Shown piece by piece: positions 23,601 through 30,279 of a stretch of 64,000 nt of DNA. The stretch spans positions 1 through 64,000 of the forward strand of contig JACQYT010000056.1 of the NCBI GenBank assembly GCA_016208085.1, written 5' to 3'. Numbering within the stretch: position 1 is the first letter of the stretch; each line of letters opens with the position of its first letter. Source of the stretch: Elusimicrobiota bacterium (lineage in GTDB: Bacteria; Elusimicrobiota; Elusimicrobia; Elusimicrobiales; UBA9959). Position numbers and translations under genes: made by a program. The notes beneath the pieces are model-generated. The model had not been told where the DNA came from, did not search any database, and saw only the letters and a list, made by a program, of their open reading frames with translations.

Positions 23601-26008
23601 ATGCCTTTAGCCACATTACCGGCGCCGCCGACCCAGGGAAAAATGGAGGTCCAGACAACGGTACCCGTGGACGAGTATTTATTTAGCAGCGCGTTCCTCT
23701 TGGTTATTTCGGCAAATTCCTGACCGGCGGCGTAAACAGCCCCGTTGTTATCAACCGCCACAGCATAAAAAGCGTCAATGTCGTCTGCCAGGCCGCTATA
23801 GGTCCTGGACCAGGCGAGAGAGCCGTCGGAGTTTATTTTCGCCGCGAAAGCGTCAAAAACGGTCGGGCCGGGATTTTCTTCGCCCGCCACATACACATTG
23901 CCGGAAGCATCCGCTGTAAGCGCGTTTATCTTGTATTCAGCGCCGCCGGGACTGTTATAGAACCTGGTCCATAAAAGCTTCCCTGACGGATTATACTTCC
24001 TGACAGCATAACCATTATCCTTATTCAGCGAACCGCCGAAAGCCAGATAGCTATTACCCGCCGCGTCGCGCGCTATCGGCGCGTTCAGGGACAGGACGTC
24101 GGACATTGCATTCACCGAACTATCGGGCAAAGTTAAATTAACGTCGGAGAGATACGGGGTTTTGGCGGTGGAGGAGGAGATGTCGCCCACGGTCTGGAAA
24201 TTTATCCCGTTGGTTGATGTCCACACCGTAAAATAATAGACGGGGGAGGTGATATTGCCGGTTGCGTCACTTGAGGTTGGAAATCCGCCCAGCAGCTGGT
24301 TCTGGTAAGAACCTTTGGCGGCCTGGGTGGAGACGACTGTGTTGGTGGAGGCCTGGGGATCCCATGGACCGGTCGGAGATACGGAGGCCTGCGCGTAATA
24401 AGACGAGCCTTTGGGAAGATCCGTGGTGTAATTCCAGCTCAGGCCGACCGAGCCGGCATAAGGCCCCGGATAGACCGACAGTAAAGACAAAACAGGCTGC
24501 TCATAATAATAAACGCCCACAGATGCGCCGAATTGGCCGATGACATTGACCGCGCCGGCGCTGGAAACCCTGATGCCATAGCCCGCGTCAAACTCGCTCC
24601 CGCCGCTGTTGAACATCCTGAAATTAATGAACTGGCCGCGGGGGCCGTATTTCCCGACCCAGAGATTGCCGCCCCCCACATTGTCATACACCCGGCCGCT
24701 CACATAGACAGCGCCGAAATTATCCGTCGCCACCGCCCAACCGTAGTCATGGTCATTGGTCGGGGCATTATAGCTCCGGGTCCAGAGCGTATTGCCATTG
24801 GCATCGTATTTTCCGACCCAGATATTATTGCCCTGGCTTAAGTCATATCTATCCTCGCTGCCGGCCACCACGATATTGCCGATATTGTCAACAACCACGC
24901 CATAAGCCTCGTCATCGCCGTTGGAAGGGCTGTTATAGGTCCGGGTCCAAAGCTCGGCTCCGGCGGAATCGTATTTCCTTACCCAGATGTTTTTACCCTG
25001 CCCCAGGTCATTTCTATCCTCGCTGCCGGCCACAATGGCGTCTGATTTATCCACGGCCACGGCGAAGCCGAAATCATAGCCGTTGGCGGGGCTGTTATAA
25101 GTCCTGGACCAGAGCAGAGCGCCGCCGGCGTCATACTTCCCCAGCCAGATATCGGTATCGGAACCGTTAGATATGTAACCGGCCGCATACACATTGCCGG
25201 AGGCATCCACGGCCACGGCTAGGGCCTGGTCCACGCCGGGATTATGATATACCCTGTGCCATATCAGGTTGCCGGCCGCGTCGTACTTCTTCAAAAATAT
25301 ATTCTCATTGCCCAGCGGATCGGGCTCGCTGCCGGCCATATAAACGCCGGAAACGTCCACCGCCACAGCCCCGGCCGCGACATAAGCAGAATTGTTATAG
25401 AATCGTTCCCACATCAAAGTCTTGTCCGGAGAAAATCTGCGCAGCATGACGCCGCTGCCCGTGCTGGTCACCACATAGAGATTGCCGTCCTTATCTAAAG
25501 CTGGTTTAGACAGCCCTGTATTACCGTTAAATGAAACAAGAGCGGCCCCATCCGCCATGGAGGTAGTTAAAACCGTTGCCGGAGGGACATTAACCGAAGC
25601 CGACGAGGAAGAAACGCCGGGGGAGATGCCGGATGCGGCAGCCGAAGTGCCTACCCAGATATGGTAGTAATAACCCTCCGCCGGGAACTGGGCCGCGCCG
25701 TCGCGGCCGACATTGACGCCCGCGGTATAAAACACCGTAGAAGTAGATGCTGTTATGGGGCCTGTGGAAAAAACGATCTGCGCGTTAGCGGTACTCCAGC
25801 TGATGACCGCCGTATTGTATTGTATATACATTGTAGCGCCGGATGGAAGATTTTCATTATATGTCCAGGATAGCTTTACAAGCCCCGGCGAGGCATTGGG
25901 CGCCGCCTCAAAAGAGGTCACATCCGACGGCGCGGCGTCCGCCTTAAAACAAAAACCACCCGCCGGCACCAGCAGTAAAGCCAAAATTATATTTTTCAGT
26001 TTAAACAT
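17621..26008 (-). CDS. giant secreted protein with SBBP beta-propeller repeats and carboxypeptidase-regulatory-like domains
   Basis: About 2795 aa from an ATG preceded by AAGGAG. The signal peptide is 1-24 (MFKLKNIILALLLVPAGG...). Three modules follow, at about 30-500, 510-980 and 990-1490. Each has a fibronectin-III-like opening (VKLSWTYNENLPSG, VGLSWNYTTDLPKG, AEVYWTMPVELPKG) and then a run of SBBP propeller blades (for example VAVDASGNVYAAG then DIWLGKYDAGG). Residues from about 1500 carry a series of CarboxypepD_reg/Ig-like beta-sandwich domains with the motif 'DENGSYELTGI'. The C-terminal domain is cut off by a frameshift (see 16927-17625). It is probably a long extracellular stalk or adhesin. 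It lies between a toxin-antitoxin pair and a PorV gene. Ligand and role are unknown. Confidence 0.85.
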   Translation of the reverse strand: MFKLKNIILALLLVPAGGFCFKADAAPSDVTSFEAAPNASPGLVKLSWTYNENLPSGATMYIQYNTAVISWSTANAQIVFSTGPITASTSTVFYTAGVNVGRDGAAQFPAEGYYYHIWVGTSAAASGISPGVSSSSASVNVPPATVLTTSMADGAALVSFNGNTGLSKPALDKDGNLYVVTSTGSGVMLRRFSPDKTLMWERFYNNSAYVAAGAVAVDVSGVYMAGSEPDPLGNENIFLKKYDAAGNLIWHRVYHNPGVDQALAVAVDASGNVYAAGYISNGSDTDIWLGKYDAGGALLWSRTYNSPANGYDFGFAVAVDKSDAIVAGSEDRNDLGQGKNIWVRKYDSAGAELWTRTYNSPSNGDDEAYGVVVDNIGNIVVAGSEDRYDLSQGNNIWVGKYDANGNTLWTRSYNAPTNDHDYGWAVATDNFGAVYVSGRVYDNVGGGNLWVGKYGPRGQFINFRMFNSGGSEFDAGYGIRVSSAGAVNVIGQFGASVGVYYYEQPVLSLLSVYPGPYAGSVGLSWNYTTDLPKGSSYYAQASVSPTGPWDPQASTNTVVSTQAAKGSYQNQLLGGFPTSSDATGNITSPVYYFTVWTSTNGINFQTVGDISSSTAKTPYLSDVNLTLPDSSVNAMSDVLSLNAPIARDAAGNSYLAFGGSLNKDNGYAVRKYNPSGKLLWTRFYNSPGGAEYKINALTADASGNVYVAGEENPGPTVFDAFAAKINSDGSLAWSRTYSGLADDIDAFYAVAVDNNGAVYAAGQEFAEITKRNALLNKYSSTGTVVWTSIFPWVGGAGNVAKGIALYGDAVYVTGKKGLSPTNSDIFLHKYSLADGTTFWAVYHGLADEDNNGYGVAADASGNVYVAGRLKALTFSDAWLGKYKDNGASGALVLASTYNSVANGGDMNFAVTYAGGYIYTAGYETRGDISQGDNIRMTKVDPVTLDPVWAKTFDAGNSLNERAHSVIAGNDGNVYAGITIAAFPGLYQFSPPYFNLLARPGNIAASAEVYWTMPVELPKGSTYYVQYSTFQDAAWSAADAQTVSVTAQTVLSGSFQTLAVPSLDVGRNAAGGSISPLYYFRAWYKPYGDTVTEVSTTPASSYASTPGVSDSAAIYPDSKVFTINQTYGRRNKIARDANGYIYAVANRSGMDDNTAGNITADPAGATVGGVNIIVLRKYNPDLSVQWTKFFGGAPNENLEGRALALDGAGNIYVTGSKGAGDSPTKQDILVIKYDSAGNRLWYKAYDYSGDEDNGYGIAAGNADNFYIAGSVRKPGANQDIFIGMINSSSGAVVSSITINGTDGYDEGTDIVFDSTAVVVYAVGSVEETGQYANIWLGKYNDNLGLISSATINGGSNGQDNGYGVAADGLGNAYVTGSINNSATQGNDILVAKYDSSLNNAWQRTYNDPGNNYDAGYGIGIDAIGGVYVVGSESRWDINQSENLFIRKYSAAGDTIWTRTFNASGSSYESGFDVLVDSLGVVYVGGSFNNGCGIYRYKQLIFSNTNPMLTVFINSVSAPDISTPMAGTGLIILPFDATGGVNPELISIGTTDSNGKYAARLPAGFQYFIGISTPGYKPTIKDQMMDPYGSFMVNLSTYDVTKQYKLYPKPAAETAYTLNIEISGGMESGDYAMAEVFYAKTSEKAAYGVGKSTALNTAFPIHNVPPAAAGVYGVNINIPGKNKAITIYLDKAFPSANTYTVDMTNAISMAGFDVNASTVPPSFQAVVRNTDGAPLDRVRVEISQQICGTDGCSGPSYENMTDVNGRVSFYNLPISTGNIEIRKTGYRNAWDYFSADSAGATIYMEYVLELATYTLTGILKYNGTPLPNARVMAHGDWNGYSIGDDSYLGNNGMESDAKVNTGADGLFALKGLTDGNVRLNAEFMGVWRELNRGNNSKDNSDDVRIVISSQGAVAPLSPFNNQCKAGRTWALNAGGSCLSAGSIIFNIMSSTDANAAGTLYGDIAFITTYTVTKASPLEIYASSPVVVMVMEQCDGGCADQKLGFASISGVFITNVATYSVTLSTGVDYWSRIYSTEWGQDSSFNDQVNLSSTDTARMDFMLTKSGALKGVLKLPDGTSFKPRYTDDKNDPTGYWADIEAGGQNVQVYQGTGLDEYGGFEFPNLAPGKYTVKVQPRGAGFRWPPAELNDVVVAVGKTTEIKLRLEDGLVVQPQIFGLPELSTKTWRYKVIGVPSGFQMNQRNITEMFFEEPKYTFDYDTAAGGWDRKYLPQGQYDFYLLVTVRYNPGDKEDKNEQISYHQFANFIGRAKNVAVQKSDSNPGLGSFEQPIPLYILGSVGQGEISGSVKGINIFTDPDYERIFANFEDEIVPLIPAVMLYDTAGDLRGFGHALPDEKALPGFWEGVIGKNKELIIKAIKDNPLKYLIWGVPPGRYTAVFANPNYPPLAKEIELPANESYNFDFDSQNILVGEITGVVRSSATGEALEDVTVYLKHRTVEKFTVTDSSGDFSFANLPSGIYRLEATRDGFVKAGMKTSLTGNDSASFKFYLLSSVSRITGKVYLSKFPSPSTKDGIKIVAYDETMNVEDPGAYLPKLEAQTDENGSYELTGIIAGHTYKISAFYEGKTPETLDIDAVEGDTVIADIVLRDIPPQIMVKVRKSPDSASKVDVIIKSPKQLVATPVCKYNPGKVFDSTSAVSMALVPGPNNSYYGQFTVSSNKQYYTIYVAAGDGDNRMEKYVLYDKTNEARTEQYIQDEAIAGGEISMDAEKEEYSGIELDAGALTTLSGTADFSNLVGGFFSALPNVRTVKTAKGNLTIESALKDIMASEVYNMNLDNADA

Positions 26009-26013
26009 ATTAA

Positions 26014-26289
26014 TTATCTCCTTAAATACAGCAGGGTAGAGGGTAGAGGGTTTAGGGTATAGGGTAAGAAATTCCTCATTTCGGCGCACTCTACACTGCT
26101 ATACCTCTCCCTTTTCTTCATAGCCGTTGCTTGTGCTTGTGACTTAACATTAACATTCAGACGATTCCCAACAATCTCCTCTTTTTCTTCAAAACCGGCT
26201 TCTTCAAAAACCTGTTTCAGTATGCCCAGCTGCTTTGCGCTTTCCAGATACAGCTCCACGGCTTCAGTCAGGTTTTTTGGATTCTTCAA
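26014..26289 (-). pseudogene. remnant of a HicB-like antitoxin with repeat-coded tail
   Basis: The segment LTEAVELYLESAKQLGILKQ resembles the C-terminal part of HicB-type antitoxins (EAVELYLE.. then an acidic end). The upstream HicB core and its pattern 'CPELPGC' are missing. The frame overlaps the HEPN gene by 26 bases and would need a TTG start. Its last 20 codons (LPYTLNPLPSTLLYL) are pure GGGTAGAGGG repeat on the complementary strand. It looks like debris in the toxin-antitoxin locus rather than a working gene. Confidence 0.4.
26034..26066. repeat. GGGTAGAGGG tract upstream of the giant gene
   Basis: Variants gggtagaggg, gggtttaggg and gggtataggg in tandem, 26 bases upstream (minus strand) of the giant protein's start. 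Confidence 0.7.
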
Positions 26290-26653
26290 TATACTTCTCG
26301 GCTGCGCTTAGAAATTCTTTCGCGTTTTGCAGCGTCTGCGTGGCTTTCTTCTGATCTATTTCCGGCAGCAGCTCATAGTCGCAATTCTGCCTCAAGCCAA
26401 AAGCGTTGCTCAACATTTTTTGGAATTTTTTATCAAAAGCGCCGGTCTTGATAAACTCTTTGCCGAAATTGGAAATCACGCCCTTGTGTGAAGAAAACGA
26501 CAATCCCTTCGCCAGCAGCAAAGCTTCAGCGGCATAAAACATGGCATAATACGTTCTGGAAACGGCAATACGGCGCATTTCTCCCACGACAAGCATTTCA
26601 GCCGCTTTTATATCTTCCTGCGCTTTTTTCAACAGAATGCCTACCTCGCCCAT
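26264..26653 (-). CDS. HEPN-domain protein, probable toxin of a HEPN/MNT pair
   Basis: The 129-aa all-helical protein matches the HEPN (UPF0332-like) family: LLKKAQEDIKAAEMLV, then SRTYYAMFYAAEALLLAKGL, then LRQNCDYEL and AAEKYIEES. In HEPN/MNT modules the HEPN protein is an RNase-type toxin and the paired nucleotidyltransferase neutralises it, in some cases by AMPylating the HEPN tyrosine. Here the start overlaps the nucleotidyltransferase stop by 13 bases, the usual coupled arrangement. I do not see the textbook RxxxxH motif clearly; RQNCDY is at the corresponding C-terminal position. So toxicity is inferred from context. Confidence 0.8.
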   Translation of the reverse strand: MGEVGILLKKAQEDIKAAEMLVVGEMRRIAVSRTYYAMFYAAEALLLAKGLSFSSHKGVISNFGKEFIKTGAFDKKFQKMLSNAFGLRQNCDYELLPEIDQKKATQTLQNAKEFLSAAEKYIEESKKPD

Positions 26654-26994
26654 AAACTTACTCCTTCTTTCCGCACGTTGAGCAGCAACGGGGTCAGCCC
26701 GGCGGAATAATCCTCCTCCTTCTTGATAACGAATGAAATCAGGAGATCGTAATTATAATCCTCCATCACGGCGTTGACCAGTTCCGACACCTTGTCGAAT
26801 TCGGCGTTCCAATCGCGATAATCCCTGAGCATAACCATCACGTCTACGTCGGAATCTTCCGTGGCGTCGCCGCGCGCTTTTGAGCCGTACAGGATTACGC
26901 GGCTTAAGTTCGCGCCGTACAATTCCCTGAGCCCGCGGATAAGCTTGTCCACGGCCTTTTTCTCTCCGACGGTCAACCCGTTCGCGGTTTTCAC
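26641..26994 (-). CDS. MNT-type minimal nucleotidyltransferase, probable antitoxin
   Basis: The catalytic motif GSKARGDATEDSDVDVMV (GSxARGD...SDxDV) marks a minimal nucleotidyltransferase of the DNA polymerase beta fold. The frame is open to a TTG at 27099, but I prefer the GTG at 26994. GAGGA lies seven bases before it, and the upstream codons are made of a palindrome (27053-27079) and make no domain sense. That gives about 117 aa. It overlaps the HEPN gene by 13 bases. Function: adenylylation and inhibition of the HEPN toxin (family knowledge), as a selfish or defence module inside the surface block. Confidence 0.82.
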   Translation of the reverse strand: MKTANGLTVGEKKAVDKLIRGLRELYGANLSRVILYGSKARGDATEDSDVDVMVMLRDYRDWNAEFDKVSELVNAVMEDYNYDLLISFVIKKEEDYSAGLTPLLLNVRKEGVSLWAR

Positions 26995-27052
26995 AACATC
27001 TTCCTCATGCTTGTGACTTGCGGCCCACACAGCAGGCTTACGCTCGCCGATG

Positions 27053-27079
27053 CACTTGCCCGACTTAGACGGGCAAGTG
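27053..27079. repeat. CACTTGCCCG palindrome upstream of the MNT gene
   Basis: Ten-base perfect arms (cacttgcccg / cgggcaagtg) with a seven-base loop, in the gap between the barrel gene's end and the MNT start. Confidence 0.7.
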
Positions 27080-27121
27080 TATACTTGGACGACTTCCAAC
27101 AGCTCAAAGAACCTGTTTTCC

Positions 27122-28396
27122 TCAGAACTCCCATTCCACGCCGAACAGGTACGTGTTGGCGCGGTAGTTGTACCTGTAATTCGCTTCGTAGCGCATATTT
27201 GAGCTTGAGAGCTGGTAATTATAGCTTGCCCTGGCGAAAAACCTGCTCATCAACGGATAGCGCGCGGACAGGCTTGTCAGCCAGGTATCCTGTTTTATTT
27301 TATCGGGGCTGTAATTGCCGCTGATGTCCTGTTTGAATCTGCCGAGGTAATAAAGCCGCTTGTACGCGACCGAGAAACCGAACTGCGCCCCGTTCTTTAA
27401 ACCGAACGTGACCGCGGGCGCCACGCCCAGCTCAAAATAATCGTAATAATCCGGGATATACTTGGTCCTTGAGGAATCATAGGAATTCTGATTTGAGCTT
27501 AAGTACGCGACATGCGCCCTTGCGGAAAGCAGCAGGGGCTTCATATTCTGCGTGATCTTAAAACCGGCGTTCTGGACAAGGTCGGTCCTCTTATCGCTCT
27601 TAAAGTACGCCGAGCCGGCGGCCGGCTGCGTCACCAGAGCCTGGTCGCCGTAACTGCGGTAAATGAAATCGTAACCGGCAGTCAGCACAAGCGGTTCCGG
27701 GAACCAGGTATAGCCGAAAGCCAGCCTGTGGTTGACGTTATCCATCGTGTCGGCGCCGGCGTTCTGCGAAAGTTCGTTGAAAGTGGTGGTGTCTATAACG
27801 GTGGCCGACTGCGAAAGCAGGGTGCTGTAATTGGGATACTTGACGGAATAATAGTCATAAGACTCGGTGAACGTGCCGTGCGGGCGCTCCTGCTCGGCTT
27901 CAAAACCCAGCGAAAAAGTGGCGTAGTCAAAAAGGCCGTTCCCCCAGGTTTCGTCTTTCGTTTCCCTGATCAACGCTTTTGAGTATGAGACGCGCGGCTT
28001 GTACTTGTCAAAATCCCTGGTATAGACGTATTTAAGCGAGAAATCCATGCCCCGGCGCTCTCTGGTGAGCACCCCGCCGCCGGCCAGTTCCTGCACGTCC
28101 TGCGTGCCGCTGTAATAACCGGAAAAGACCGGGATAAGCTCGTGAGAATCGGATAATTTTACGACCGGGGAGATGAACGCGTCCCCCCTGGCCTGGAACG
28201 AAGCGGCCTCCGCGTCAAGGAAATACTTGCCGCCCAGCAGCGAAACGTCTATTACCGGGGTCAGTTTGACTTCAGCCTGAACAAAGGTAATGAGGTTGGA
28301 AGTAAGAAGTAAGAGGTAAGAAGTAAAAATAGTAAATTTTAAATATTTGATGCCTGGAGCCTTTATTGTTTTCATATTTTTGAAATTCCCGCGCAT
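27122..28396 (-). CDS. outer-membrane beta-barrel protein, paralogue of the 31858-33084 gene
   Basis: The 424-aa protein starts at an ATG preceded by GGAGG. Its signal peptide contains a repeat-like stretch (SYLLLLTSNLITFVQA). The rest is a series of amphipathic strands ending in YLFGVEWEF, whose terminal aromatic residue fits the BAM insertion signal. It shares with the 31858-33084 product the marks QELAGGGVL / NELAGGGTL and RETKDETWGNGLFDY / RETKDEKWGKGLYDF, so the two are paralogues. It lies 171 bases downstream of a FecR-domain gene. No known porin family was recognised. Role as a channel or anchor for the FecR or giant proteins is inference. Confidence 0.8.
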   Translation of the reverse strand: MRGNFKNMKTIKAPGIKYLKFTIFTSYLLLLTSNLITFVQAEVKLTPVIDVSLLGGKYFLDAEAASFQARGDAFISPVVKLSDSHELIPVFSGYYSGTQDVQELAGGGVLTRERRGMDFSLKYVYTRDFDKYKPRVSYSKALIRETKDETWGNGLFDYATFSLGFEAEQERPHGTFTESYDYYSVKYPNYSTLLSQSATVIDTTTFNELSQNAGADTMDNVNHRLAFGYTWFPEPLVLTAGYDFIYRSYGDQALVTQPAAGSAYFKSDKRTDLVQNAGFKITQNMKPLLLSARAHVAYLSSNQNSYDSSRTKYIPDYYDYFELGVAPAVTFGLKNGAQFGFSVAYKRLYYLGRFKQDISGNYSPDKIKQDTWLTSLSARYPLMSRFFARASYNYQLSSSNMRYEANYRYNYRANTYLFGVEWEF

Positions 28397-28430
28397 TGTG
28401 CCTCCAAAAAATCCTGTTTATTATCCCATC

Positions 28431-28500
28431 TGTAGTTGCAAAGCTTGCTTTGCCTGTTTAGCAGAGTAAACTCTGCCACTACAGTCCGCCTAAGGCGGAC
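28431..28500. repeat. TGTAG...CTACA repeat plus GTCCGCC palindrome
   Basis: tgtagttgcaaagc to gccactaca (28431-28483) is followed immediately by gtccgcctaaggcggac (28484-28500), a perfect palindrome. Intergenic, between a FecR gene and a barrel gene. Confidence 0.7.
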
Positions 28501-28521
28501 GACTAACACCTTGCCTTTCCC

Positions 28522-28571
28522 CTAGTGTAGCGTCCCGCAAATGGCTAGTTATTTGCGGGACGCTACACTAG
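28522..28571. repeat. 50-bp perfect inverted repeat covering the FecR stop codon
   Basis: Twenty-one-base perfect arms (ctagtgtagcgtcccgcaaa...) with an eight-base loop. The outermost CTAG contains the TAG stop of the minus-strand FecR gene (28568-28570). It could act as a terminator, although no T run follows. Confidence 0.85.
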
Positions 28572-30013
28572 AACCTTATCAGCCCGGCGTCTTTCAGCAG
28601 TTTGGCCGAGAATTCAAGGTCTATCTTCCTGCCGTTGAACAGTGAGCTGGTATATATCCTTTGAAAATTGAGCTTGTCGGTCACTGTGTCCATGCTCTCG
28701 CCGAGCCGAGTGGTCAGATCGCCGGTGGAAACTATATTGCCGTTGTCGAACAGCACAAAGTCCGCCGCCTGTATCCAGGTGCCGCCGGCATCGGCATAGG
28801 TATTCTTGGTCACCGTGTAGAAAGTGTCCTCGCCGGCGGGGAAAGCCAGGAGCCCTGTCGGGGCCGAGCCGCCCAGGTAGGACAGCTCGCCGGCCTGTAT
28901 GGTATTGTCCATATTGGCGTCGCTGAAAGACCAGAGCTTCTTGCCCATGCCGTCGTTCTCCGGGGCGAGGTCCCCGCCCTGGACGTAAAACGCGTAATCG
29001 GCGAAAAAATGCGTCCAGACGGAGGGATTTGCCGGATCATCGGCGATCATTTTGCCGCCTGTCGCGTCTTCCGTCACTTTGTCCAGCGTATTGGACATAA
29101 TGCTGTTCATCTCGGTGAGCTGCCACTGGGGCGCGGCGGCGCCTGCGGCGGTTATCATGTTGCGGGTGGCCAGGGAAAGATCGTCCGGCAGCGGATTGTC
29201 GAAAGTGAACAGTATCTTGCCGAAATCAAAGCGGTCCTTGCGCGTATTCAGCACTACGTACTTGAACTGATCCGCCGCCGGCCTTATGACGTATTCCTCC
29301 ATCCTGACGCGGTTGCCGAAAGCGTCTATGGCGACCTTCCTGTTCTGGAACTCGGCGGACTGTATCTCCGCCTGCGCGCCGGCTATCACGTCCTCTTTGG
29401 ACATCTCGTTATAGATCTCTTTTTTGGCGAGGAGTTTGGCGTCGCCGATGGAGGAATCCATATTGGAAGGCTGGTTCGGATTTCTTTGCGGCGGGCCCAC
29501 ATCCCCGCCCTTGTCTATCCTGGCGAACTCCCCGGCCCTGAGCAGGGCGCTGTGCCCGGCCGAGTCGCCCGTCAAAACGCTGCCGTCATAGACTTCCACC
29601 CTGGTATTTCCCTCCGCGTCCGCCGAGACCATGAAATCGGTGCCGCGCACCGCGCAGACGGCCGAGGGCGTCCTTACCTCGAATTTTTTTGAAAATTTCC
29701 TGACCCAGGAACGGATCCTGCCGACATAAAGACCGATGGAAACGCCCTCTTTCGTCTCGGAACTCATTTTGAAGGCCGAGAGCGGGGCGAGTTTCACTTT
29801 TGTGCCGTCGTCCATATAGATTTCCACCGTGGAGGCCCTGGCGGTCTTTACCTCATCGCCTTCGGAAAGGGTTATCCTGTCGTTCCCGACCCCGCCCCAG
29901 TTTTCCGTGCCGGTTTTTTTAATGTCCACCTGACCCCGCTGTTTGTGAAGATAAGCGGCGTTTGAAAAACCCGTGAGTACGAGAATTATCAGTAAAGGCA
30001 TTAGAGATCTCAT
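28568..30013 (-). CDS. exported FecR-domain protein 1
   Basis: The 481-aa protein has a signal peptide (MRSLMPLLIILVLTGFSNA) and then a FecR domain at about 20-170: GDEVKTARASTVEIYMDDG, KLAPLSAFKM, and the hallmark VRTPSAVCAVRGTDF. Unlike FecR regulators there is no cytoplasmic N-terminus and no sigma factor nearby. The domain therefore probably has a structural or binding role outside the inner membrane. The C-terminal half (FGNRVRMEEYVIRP... PDDLS) is shared with the neighbouring FecR protein 2. The ATG at 30013 has AGGAG eight bases before it. The stop codon lies inside a 50-bp palindrome. Confidence 0.85.
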   Translation of the reverse strand: MRSLMPLLIILVLTGFSNAAYLHKQRGQVDIKKTGTENWGGVGNDRITLSEGDEVKTARASTVEIYMDDGTKVKLAPLSAFKMSSETKEGVSIGLYVGRIRSWVRKFSKKFEVRTPSAVCAVRGTDFMVSADAEGNTRVEVYDGSVLTGDSAGHSALLRAGEFARIDKGGDVGPPQRNPNQPSNMDSSIGDAKLLAKKEIYNEMSKEDVIAGAQAEIQSAEFQNRKVAIDAFGNRVRMEEYVIRPAADQFKYVVLNTRKDRFDFGKILFTFDNPLPDDLSLATRNMITAAGAAAPQWQLTEMNSIMSNTLDKVTEDATGGKMIADDPANPSVWTHFFADYAFYVQGGDLAPENDGMGKKLWSFSDANMDNTIQAGELSYLGGSAPTGLLAFPAGEDTFYTVTKNTYADAGGTWIQAADFVLFDNGNIVSTGDLTTRLGESMDTVTDKLNFQRIYTSSLFNGRKIDLEFSAKLLKDAGLIRF

Positions 30014-30220
30014 AGGTTGAACTCCTAAATGTAATATAGGCTTTTGATTCTCCCCAGGGAAAGAAAAGCCGCGGGCTGACAATATACTAGAATTATAGCT
30101 ATCGGGGTGTTACAAGTCAATAGCAAACTGCTGTAACTTTGGATACAAAAAAATGGAAGGAAGTAAAGAGGCAGGGGAGCAAGGATGGCTCTCTTGTAAA
30201 AAGCCGCTTTTGGGTCCAAC

Positions 30221-30272
30221 TGTAGCGGCGGACGTCAGTCCGCTAAATAGGCGGCTTGCGTCGCCCGCTACA
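30221..30272. repeat. 52-bp TGTAGCGG element between the two FecR genes
   Basis: Matches the reverse complement of 50742-50793 at 48 of 52 positions. Ends tgtagcggcgg and cccgctaca. It lies eight bases beyond the stop of FecR protein 2 on the minus strand. Confidence 0.85.
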
Positions 30273-30279
30273 AGCTATT

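Noticed and set aside
20000-25500. Regular spacing of similar DNA segments suggesting a CRISPR-like array
   Set aside because: The periodicity comes from SBBP propeller blades coded on the minus strand; there are no conserved direct repeats with variable spacers.
28661-29692. 343-codon plus-strand frame opposite FecR protein 1
   Set aside because: Shadow of a clear FecR coding sequence; histidine/valine-rich product without structure.
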